DNA of 64,000 nucleotides from assembly GCF_000003605.2 (NCBI RefSeq), contig NW_003151264.1:126069-190068 (forward strand), written 5' to 3'. This document shows, piece by piece, positions 43,901-55,900 of this stretch. Numbering within the stretch: the first letter of the stretch is position 1; each line of letters opens with the position of its first letter. The translations under genes and the position numbers were made by a program. The stretch comes from Saccoglossus kowalevskii. Taxonomy: Eukaryota > Hemichordata > Enteropneusta > Harrimaniidae. A model generated the notes under the pieces. It ran no database searches. It worked only from the letters and a program-made list of their open reading frames with translations, and had not been told where the DNA came from.

Positions 43901-46900
43901 AGTGAGTCAGGACTAGTGTTTGCATCTGAAAACTACTACGCTGTTGTGATGGAGAACCATACAGAGGTGAAGACTATTGCTGTTGTCAGTACATTGGGCA
44001 ATGAACTGAATGAACCACTGGAATACAGAATACTAAATCCTAACAACCTATTTGAGATTGGTACAACCTCAGGCGTCTTGAAAACCACTGGTGTTCACTT
44101 TGATAGAGAAAAACAAGAAGTATATGAAATTATAGTTGAGGTTCATGATATGCGTTCTCCAGACCAACGTGTGGCTCATGTGATAGTTCATGTGGAAGTG
44201 TTAGACATCAATGACAATGCACCGTTATTTGTAAACCTACCATACTTCGCTGTTGTTCAAGTAGATGCCAAACAAGGAGATGTGGTCAGAAAGGTGAGAT
44301 TTTCTGAAACTCTATTCACAATGTTCATTGCTTTTCCTAAGCTACAATTATTTTTAGCTGATAATTGTATTTTCGTATATTCCTGAAAAGTTATATGTAA
44401 AATCATTGACAAAATTATTTTCACTTATTTGTCTGTCTGGTGAAAATTGAAATAATAACGCATCTATTCTCAGTTTACTCTTGTTTGCAATTGTAACTTT
44501 TTAAAATGCATTCTACTGATGTTGTTCAAGATTTTTTTATAATGCAAACTCCTGCATTAACCTGCTCTGAATTTTTGACAACTTTGTGTATATTCAGATT
44601 TAAAATACTGTAGAATACTTTATTTCCGCTTGGAAATTATTTTCGCTATTTTGGCTGAAGGGATGAGTCTGTGAAAATAAAATCCAGCGAATATACTTTT
44701 TTCCCTATATTTCACATTAAACTCATCAAAAATCAGTGAAAATAAATTCCATACAAAACGTTCAAAAAGCCTTTTCAGCGAAAATTAATTCCAGCGAAAA
44801 TAAAGTATTCCACAGTACTCAGTTGGTCTTATACTCTTACCCTTTCATTAACAATAATAATATTTTATTTGCATGCAACTTTTCACAGGCTTGCTCATTT
44901 TAACATTTTAAGATGAAATAATTCCAAGTAGTTAAACTGTCTATTGTTGCGTCTTACTCAGGTTGAAGCCATTGATCGTGACATTGGGAAAAATGGTGAA
45001 GTGCGATACACATTGTTGTTTGGCGGTGACGGCCACTTTGATGTTAACAGCAATACTGGGGAAATAACTGTCGCTAGAGAACTTGATCCAATTGTACAAA
45101 ACCAAGAGTTCACCCTCAAGATTATGGCAACTGATAAAGGTAGGAGAACTAACATTTATTTGTATATATCAAAATCACAGCATATGTTATGGTGGTATAT
45201 CTTCACCAAGCTACCTTCAGTTGCCACAAAAACCTTTACCTAGATGCTCTATACAACTCAAAATAGTTTGTTTATTTAAAGAAAATTATTGGAAATCTTA
45301 TTTACCAACATCATACTCTGAGGAAATTTTTTAAGATTGAACTTCTTAAAGGGGCACCTTCCAGTTAAGATTAATTTCACAACAAATTTACTTTCTGGAT
45401 TAAAATAACAATGGATAACAAAAGATAGATTAACATTGTAAACAACATAAACAATAGTGTCCCATGATTCTTTGGTGCAATCCATGGGATTGAGCGGTTC
45501 CCCTTTAAGATGCATTATAAAAAGTTGTATAGGAATATACATTTCAAAGACTGCCTATTGATTTATGTCATCACTGTTATCACTGTTATCATATTGTTGT
45601 GTTGTCTTCCTAGGTACTCCAAAACTAACAGCAGAAGTGAGTGTACCAATATCAGTAATGAATAAAGCTATGCCTGTATTTGAGAAAGCCTTTTACACAT
45701 CCAAGATCAAAGAAAACATCCAGTTGCACAACCAAGTCATCAATATACAAGCAACAAGCTCTAATGGCAGAAAACTGATTTACAGTATAACTGGTGGCGA
45801 TACATTCAATCAGTTTGCAATAGATCATAATTCCGGTATGTGCAGACTTTGACATTATTTCTGTGTATGCTCTATTAGAAGCGCAAACAACAGTACAAAA
45901 ATAATGTAAATACTTTTACACTGTAGTCAAAAGTTTTTAGATAATCAAAAATATTTTGGAACAAAGTAGATAATCAGCAATCTCACTAAAAAATTATTTA
46001 AAATATTTATCTTTTACAGGGGTGATATCTGTGGTTGGACCTATGGATTATGAAACACAACAAGAATTCAGTCTGAATGTACGAGCCTCTGATACTTTAA
46101 CTGGTGCCTATGCTGAGGTAGTAGTGGTCATAGATATTGAAGATATCAATGATATTCCACCAATCTTTACACAACAGTCCTATGAAATCACTCTATCAGA
46201 AGCAGTTCCCGTTGGTACATATGTTGCGTCTGTTAGCAGCAGAGATTATGATTCAGGTCTCAACTCTCTTGTATCCTACCACTTTGCCGAGGTGTCCAAC
46301 ATCACAGATTACTTCCATATTGACTCATCCAGCGGTCTCCTCTTGACGTCCCGTGCATTGGATCATGAAGTCTTCGCTAGCCATGATTTTAAGGTTGTTG
46401 CTATTGATGGTGGTGTTCCTGCTTTGACAAGTGAAGCACGTGTTAGCGTCACCGTGACAGACCTGAATGACAACCCACCAAACTTTGAAAAGCAACTATA
46501 TGAATGTACAATCAGTGAACTGGCAGATAGAGGAAACTTTGTTACCATGGTAACAGCTACCGATCCAGATAGCACTGATGCTAACCGTTTGGTATATTCG
46601 ATTGCATCTGGCAACAAGGAGATGTACTTTGTTATTGACAGTGCAACAGGTATACATACATTTTTTAACGCTTTGCACCCTGTTGCCTTGTTTAACCATT
46701 CACAGACAGTGCAACTCACTATGTTGTGTAAACAGCATTGCATGTGGGCAAATAGTGTAAGCTATTTTCAGGAGTAAACTTAATATGCATGCAGTGTGCT
46801 GAAATTGTAATTCACAACAAAAATGCAAGTAATGTGTATGGGGTGGCATTATTTGTATTTGTGTTGTACATCAACAGTGAGACACTAATAAAAGAGTTAT

Positions 46901-49900
46901 TAATTCATGTTTTTTGGCACACTTGAGTAACTTAATCATTGACTCATTGTTATTTCAGGTATAATAAGTCTGACCAGTACCAGATCACCACAACTGAAAG
47001 GAGTCTACTCCCTGAATGTGTCTGTATCTGACGGCGTCTTTACTAACTCGGCTAACGTTAAGATAAGTGTTACTACAGTGAATCATTACAGTCCTTGGTT
47101 TACATCTAGACAATACAGTGCTGTTTTACAAGAAAATTTCCCAGCTGGGACACATGTCTTTACAGTTATAGCTGAAGATCAAGATGAAGGTACCAATGGC
47201 AGGTTAATTTATTCAATTATCAGTGAAGATGCAAAGGAGAAATTTACTATAGATCCCGAAAGCGGTAAGTCTAAAACAAACAATATTTCAAGGGTGCTAC
47301 TATATTGGCCATTGTTGTAGGTTAGAATCAGAGAAAAAATCACGATGAAATCTATTGTTGGAGATGCCGAAAAAAAAAATAAACAAGACAATTTGTCCAC
47401 TTATTCCAACCTACCCACACCTGCATAAGTAATGGTATTTCCCGAGCAAAGCATGAAAGTCTTTTAATAAAATGATTTATACACAAGACTCCATGTTTGA
47501 GTATGCTTGCCATTATTTCTGGTAGTCTTTTTTTCGTGCTTCGTATATATATTCATGAATTTCATTGTGTGATTTTCTATAGGTGAGATATTCAGCACCG
47601 TAGTGATGGACCACGAAGTGGCATCAGATCGTACCATGACTATCCCAATCATGGCAGCTGATGGTGGTGGCAAAGTTGCATTTACTGAGGTTATTGTTGC
47701 AGTCGTGGATCATAATGATAATGCACCACAGTTTGAATTAACCGAATATAAAGCTAACATCAAATCAGACATTGCAGTGGGGAGTATGATATTACATGTA
47801 ACAGCCGTTGATGTAGATATTGGTGTAAATGCTGATATTAACTATTCTATCTATGGTGATGACTCCACCGATGCCCTTGAGTTGTTCACAATTGATCTTT
47901 TGAGTGGCTTTTTAACAACGCTGGAACCTCTTGTTGGTCGAGGTGAGAATCCTTTTATTGCTATCCGACTCATCAGCGAGGAGTGGATTTCTATCCTAAG
48001 TGTGGTACAGCAGACTTTATCATTAATTACTTTCAATTTTCATGGTTGGAATTTTCCAAATATGATGATTTAGAAAGTAACTGTGATTCCTGAAAGTCAA
48101 GTAAAAGCCACAGTAGCTCCCTAGGATCCAGAAAAAGGTTACTGTGACTTCCCAGGACTACTGTAACTCATTTCTTAGGAAATGTTACTTATTACAAAGT
48201 TTCATAATTTTCCTTGTAACTTTCACAAAAGTGTGTCCCTTAGTAGTTACAGCATTGGGTTATTGTAACTTAGACTTAGTTCATAAAAACATTCTAGCCT
48301 TTGTCTATGTGTGTTGATTACCAAGAAATGAAGATGTTTACTATACTCTGTTTGACAGATAACGTAACAAATTCTTTTAATCAAAAACAATATATAAAAT
48401 AACATGTTGTTGCAAGACAAGGGGGGTTTATGGAATACTTCAGAAATGAATGTCACTAATGTTTTATTTGTGTTTACTTAACTATTTCAGAAGGTACTGT
48501 AATGCAGTTCTTCATCAAAGCTGAAGATCATGGTGAACCACCAAAGTCTGGCAATGTACCAATTGAAATCTACATACTAGGCCCTAATGAGTACCCACCC
48601 TACTTTGAAGAAACATCCTTCGTATTCCATGTACTTGAACTCATACAAGTTGGCAGTGAGGTTGGAAAAATACACGCCATGAGCAACCATACTTTGAAGT
48701 ACAGCATAGTGCCTGGAAATGGGCCAAACACGAACAATCCTGTTAAATTCAATATTGACGGTACTGGACTGATTACTGTAAGTGGTAATTTGGATTACGA
48801 GACTGTACATTGGTATAAACTAACAATCCAAGCAGCTACTGAAACTGTACCTTCACTATCAGCATACGTGGATGTCACAGTTCAAGTTAAAGATTCTAAT
48901 GATAATGCACCTAGGTTTGAAGCAAACCCCTACGTTGTGAGTTTACCTGAAAATGCTGATTTAGACATGCAAGTAATTCAGGTATCTGCAAGTGATATTG
49001 ATTCTACTACTAATAGTCAAATTACTTACTCACTGAGTGATAACCTTGGTGATGTGTCTGAGGTATTTGCAGTTGATGCCATGAATGGTTGGATAACGCT
49101 AATTGGTGATTTAGATAGAGAAACTACACCTACATTTGTATTCAGTGTCACAGCAACTGATAGCAATGATTGGAATCCATTATCAGACAACACAGTCATA
49201 CAACTAGAAGTAACTGACTACAACGATTCTCCACCTGTTTTCCTACAACCTGTCTATATGGGTGACATAATGGAGGATGCAGAAGTTGGCACCGAAGTCC
49301 TAACAGTGTCGGCCGTAGATGCCGATGCAGACTCCAATGCTGAGATTACGTACTACATCACTAATGGTAACCCACTGGCGCAGTTCTCAATTGACAGTAA
49401 ATCTGGACAGTTGAAAGTAAACAGACCACTGGATAGAGAAATGAAAGAATCATACATGTTGAATATTACAGCTAGTGATGGTGTCTTCACTGATGTCACA
49501 TTGGTTGTTCTGGATGTGTTGGATGCCAATGATAACAGTCCACAATGTCAACAGGTCAGTTACCAAACAAATTATTCCTGTACATCCAGTATATACTGTA
49601 AACCGTTTTTCCTGCTAGAAATGCATTAATAAATTGCAATGTTACATTCACCAAAATAATTGCTGTATATTACATATAAAATGTACATCACAAATGTATG
49701 GTATACTAAATCCTGACTATGAATTGCAATGACACGAATTGCAGTCAAAATACGGGAAAGAATTCAAAATTCATTTGGCGTATTAAATATTCCCTTATTT
49801 TTTCAATTGAAGGCACATCTCCAGTAGAATGTGCATATACACCAAGTTGTATACTGAATTCTTAAAATATTACTTAGATTTGGGTGCCAAACTTGTCTTC

Positions 49901-52900
49901 AAATCAGTTACAATCTGTAATTTCAGCATACCAATTATAGATTGCGGTTTCATTCTTTTATTTCTTATGTTTTACAGACTTTGTATTCAGAGTTGATATC
50001 GGAGAGTGTTCCTGTTGGTACATTTGTTGTCACAGTTTCAGCAATAGATTACGACAAAGGAATCAATGCAGAAATTACATATATCATTGAAGGGAATGGT
50101 ATGGAGGTTTTTAGCATGAATCCCAAAACAGGTATGACATGAGCATATTTCAATTTTGATGTCAGGGCAGTGTTGGTTGCTGCATATAGTATATTGTATA
50201 TTTTCTATCAGTTACTTGTTTTCAATACAAATATGTGTGGGCATTATTCATTATGATCTACTTGCCTTTGCCCATGAAATGACACGACACGAGTGTCCCT
50301 GAATTTGATCTGATTTCTGCTTACCCCAGAGTGGTATCTCCCAGAATATGCTAAGCAGCCTTGAAGTCATCCTTTTTAAAGTCGGATGCAATCAAAATGT
50401 TGATTTCCATTCATAACTGCCTGTTTTCCAAAGCAATCCAACTAGTTCATTACATTGCATGTTTTCTTGCTCATTGAATACATGATAAAAGCACATCCAA
50501 TATGTGAGCTCCATTTTGCTTGTCTATCTCTAGGTGTTCTGACTACAGCATCAGTTTTAGATAGAGAGATCAAACCTGTTTATAGTCTCAGTGTGACAGC
50601 GACTGATGGTGGTGGTAGATCATGTACAACGGAGATATCTATTAGCCTTACTGATGTCAATGACAATCCACCTCAGTTTACACAGAAGATATTCCGTGAA
50701 TGGTTTTCTGAGAAGACTGCAGTCAATTCATTATTGACCAGAGTACTGGCCACTGATCCAGACACAGGTATTTACATTTACTCTTTGTCACATGTATTTC
50801 ATGACATGTTTCAAATACTAGCCATTTCAGATGTACTAATTCTAAATTATTCACAAATACTGGTTTGACATGAAATACACACCATCAATTCTGCCTAAAG
50901 TTTTCTCAACTCAAATAATTAAATCTTAAGTCATGTGTTGTCTGTTACAGGTATGAATCGTCAAGTGAAGTATTCCTTTGTTGACTCTGCCCGTGGTGTG
51001 TTTGATATTGATAAAGATTCTGGCATCATTAGTCTTTCCAAAGAACTAGATAGAGAAGTACAAGACTTCTATAATCTGACTGTAAGAGCTACTGATAGTG
51101 GGACACCAAAACTCAGTTCTGTGGCATATCTAGAAATCTTTGTACTTGACGAGGATGATAATCCACCCGAGTTTGAATTCCGTGATTACTACGCTACTGT
51201 GTCTGAAGATGTGCCTGTCGGTCATAGAGTTATTTCAGTACTTGCTACGAGTAAAGATATTGGTGTCAATGCAGAGATAACATACAGAATTACTGGTGGC
51301 AATGAACATGGCAAGTTCCGTATTGATCCCAAGAATGGTAAGTGATACTTATATTCTATGAAAAAAACAGAACTGAGACAGGTGTTCGGTTTTTAGGAGT
51401 AAGCAAGTAAGCAAGTCTGATGAGAAATGACTGGGAGAAAGCCGTTTGTGTTTAATGTGCTGGTTTACTCAATACATGATTTGTTGAACTCCTTTCAAAC
51501 CACAGACAGAAATTCACTATTGAGGTGATCAAATTGTCCTATTACATGGAAACCCACTGTTATCTTTAGAAACACTGAGTGGACAATGTTAGCTGTAATG
51601 ACATTTTCTGTAATGTTGATAAACAGTTCTATATCAGTTCAGTATCTACCAAGAAGTCCATTATATTTAAAATGGGTCATGTCATGTGTAAAATACCATT
51701 TTGTAATATGCTAATGTTTCTAAATATGATGTATTTTTTCTCCCATAGGTGTTATCACAGTGGTTGAACCTTTGGATTATGAAATGGCCACTGACTATTA
51801 TCTGACTGTGCAGGCTGTTGATGGTGGTGACCAACCACAACATGATCTAACCACAGTTAATATTAATGTCACAGACGCCAATGACAATTCACCAATATTC
51901 AACCAGCAGATCTATAGTACCGATATCAATGAAGCAGCACAAGTTGGCGATAGTGTGTTGCAGGTAACTAAGCAATTTGTATTTTCCCAGTATACTGTGT
52001 TGTGATATTAGAGTACTTTAGTAGTGTGAATTTACCTAATGCTTGGACTTTCTTGTGCGTTGGACTGAATTTAGTTCACATTTGAATGAATCAAGAAATT
52101 TGGTTTGTATTCTAGGTGATAGCCACAGATGCCGATAGTGGATTCAATGGTGATGTCATTTATACTATACAACGTGGAGATAGATTGAATCAATTCCACA
52201 TTGGCAGTAAAAGTGGTCTCATTAGTATTACATCAGAGTTGGACAGAGAGCAGGTGAGTGCTTTTTCTCTTCTCAATAAATGAACTGTGAAGCGAATAGC
52301 GACATTTTCTGAGATTGATTGCTCATAGCCTGCAGATAAACTCAACCAATAACTGAAATTAAGCTAGAAAAACACTCCCAGCAAGTTTTGTTTTGTGATT
52401 ATTCCTGACTCGACTATATGTATGAATTACTTGAATGTGTGTTTAAATGGAACATTTTATCTTTGAGTTAGTATTAATGATAACTCTCTCTTTGTATACA
52501 TAGATGTCAGCATACACATTGACAATAAGAGCCAGTGATCAGGGCCATGATCCACAGTTTACTGATGTAACCATACAGATAAGAGTCTCGGACATCAATG
52601 ACAATCCACCAAGATTTTCACAAGATAACTACACTGTCATTGCACAGGTAAGTCATTCCAGCTATCTACATATATGGGTTATAACTGACATTCAGTCTCA
52701 GGTATGAGACTTCTACTGATTCTAACTTCCTTCATTCAAAATTTATATTACTATTGCCAAGAATGAATATTCTTGGTTGGTTGCAAAAAAAAAGTGACTG
52801 TTGTTCATTACATAAAATGTATTGCAGCTTGCTGTCATTAAGAGCCTCGCAACAAGATTACAATTCAAAGCCAAGATCTCCTGGGTAAATCATTATCAGT

Positions 52901-55900
52901 TTGTTGAGAATGTTCCTGTTATTGACACATGGTTATTTGTATTGTGTTACAGGAGGATACGGAAATCAATGCACCATTGCAGCAGTTCTTCATTACTGAC
53001 CTTGACGCTCCTCCCAACGGTTCACCGTTCAAGATTGAAATAGTCGGTGGGAACGAGGGCAATGAATTTCGTATCAGTCGTGACAGCATTCTACGACCTA
53101 TGATCAGATTTAACCAAGGGCAGAAAGACAATTACATATTGAAAGTCAGAGTAACTGACAGCGGCACACCAGCCATGTGGTCTGAAGCACATGTGGAAGT
53201 CAAAGTTATAATATCTAAACATCCACCTGTGGTTTCCAGTCCTATGGAAGTCACTATCAACTCGTATCAAGATGACTTCCCTGGTGGGGTTATTGGTATG
53301 ATACATGCTGTAGATAATGATGAATATGACACTCTGACATATGCCTTAGTCTCAAATAATGGCCATCTGTTTATGGTTAATTCTAATGATGGTATGATCA
53401 TAGCATTGCCCGATCTTGATATTGGCTTCTATATCCTGAATATCAGCGTCTCGGATAATAAGCATATCTCATATGGTGAAGTGCGTGTTAATGTAGTCAT
53501 GGTAACACAGGATACCCTTGAAAACAGTCTCACCATTCGCTTCAGTGGAATTAGCCCAGAAGTCTTCCTGGAGGGTTACTATCGTATCTTTACCCGTACG
53601 CTTAAGAACATGCTGTTGTCAGTCCAGCCAGATGATATACAAATGGTCAGTTTACAGGAGACAGACTTTGATAGTGGTGACCTGGACGTCTTATTTGCTG
53701 TGGAGAAATCGCCAAATACATACTACAAACCTAAGCCACTGGTTCGGAAAATCAATGACAGCATTGCTTCGCTTGAAGAAAGAATGGGAGTGTCAGTAGC
53801 TGAAATATTCACATCTGTTTGCCTACTTGATACATGTGATAAAACAACACGATGTAAAGACAGTCTTACTTTAGATCAGTCAACCATTGCTGCGGTGTAT
53901 TCAACAAGGACCAGCTTTGTGTCTGCCAAACATGTCAGGTCATACACTTGTGTATGCAAGGAAAAGAGTAAGTAAACTATTGCATTAAGTTTTGCTGAAG
54001 AGAATCTCTTTTTTGCTCTGCTTTCTCTGTCTGACTCTTTGAGTGCCAAACTGTTGTTACCATCCACACTGTGCCAGTTCATTCTAATTTATTTGTGGAC
54101 AATAATTACTTTAGTTGCTATTATTATATGTATTTGTATGATTATGTATATGAATGAACATTCAAAATAATGACCATACACATCACTTTTGTTTTTGTAG
54201 GCGACAGTTGTGAGGAACCAACAACTGAAGAACCGGGTAATGCGTGTGATAATGATCCCTGTCCAGAACACATGATTTGTTTACCAGCTGGTACTATAGA
54301 CTACAGCTGTGTCTGTCCAGATAATAGCGTGGATGATGACTGTGTTGGTAAGTCTGTCTATACAACCACTATAAGAGCATTGTGGTCATGTGATGGTGTT
54401 CTGATGATGACTGTACGTACAGAAGGTCTAAAAATCGGTGCATTGTGGGACAACACCTTTTGTGCTGTGTTGTTCATTACACATCTAATATGGTCTGTGC
54501 AAATTGTATTTAACTCCTTTTCCACTTTTGAAATGCTACTTTTGTCCCTCACAAAAATGAATAATTTTTCCCAATTTGCGCAAAAAATGATTATAGAAAA
54601 ATACTTAAAAATGGGCAATATTTGTCACTAAAATTTTGAGAGGAAAAAATGATGACCATCAAAGTGTAATGTTAATTTTTTTTCCAGATCCTAGATTCCG
54701 CCCTGTTAGTTTCAGTGGGTCCAGTTATATTCATTATAACAACCTGGTGTTGGATACTACATCAACACGTGTCTCTGCTAAAGTTAGAACTATGAAATCT
54801 CATGGTAACATTATGTATGGTACTGGTGACTATGATTACAGTATTCTGGAGGTAAGTACTGTTAATTTACTATTAGCTGTTTATGTTATTAGTAAAGTAT
54901 GAATAGTTTATTGTTAGCAACCTCAATTATTGTATTGTAAATTATGATGAATACTTGCTCTACTCATTCAGCAGAACAACTGGGCTAATGAGTATATAAA
55001 GAAGTTGTAGCGAGAATAACAATTGTGTCATTCAGAAGAAAACAAGAATGTTTATAGTTACCTGGATTGATTTAACTTATTACATGCGATAGAGCCTTTA
55101 AAACAGTGCCAATCACATGTGAAATCAAACGTGTCAGCCACTTAATCATGCTCTGTACCATTTCTATTTCTAGATTGAAAATGGTTTGCTGCAGTATCGT
55201 TTCCAGTGTGGTAGCGGTGAAGGACTTGTCCAGATAGTACAGAAAATAGACGATGGTCAATGGCATGACGTTAGTGTACATCGAAGAGGCAATAGTGCGA
55301 AATTAGTACTTGATAATCAGTATGTCGAAAATGGTGATGCACCTGGCGATAAACGAGAACTCAACTTAGATGATATCTTTTTTGGAGCTGAAGTTGAAAG
55401 TGATGCACGTCGTAGACGAGATCCCATTTCTCAGTACGGGAGTATCAGCAATGGGCTTGATGGTTGTATGAGTAATTTGAATTTGAATGGCGAAAGATTA
55501 CCAACGTCCGGTGATGACGTGCAATCGAATGGTGTTGGCGAGTGTCCGTACAGTATTAGAAGTGCTTGTCTTAGTAGTCCGTGCGTGAATGGCGCGACAT
55601 GCTTGGATATTGATGGCACCTTTCAATGCAATTGCATGATGAATTGGTTTGGTGATCGCTGTCAATTTACATCGCCATGTGGACCGAGCCCATGTAGGAA
55701 TGGTGGTACGTGCATCAATGAGAAAACAGACTTCCGCTGTGAATGTCCCGAAGGACTGTATGGTAAAACTTGTACAAATTACTGTATTCCAAATCCATGC
55801 TTGCATGGCGGTTTGTGTATTGAGAGTGATGATGGTCCCATCTGTGAGTGTCGTGGCTTCACTGGACCTTATTGTAACGAAGACATCAACGAATGTCTGG

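Noticed and set aside
46363-46743. 126-codon - strand open frame
   Set aside because: Shadow of cadherin exon 10.
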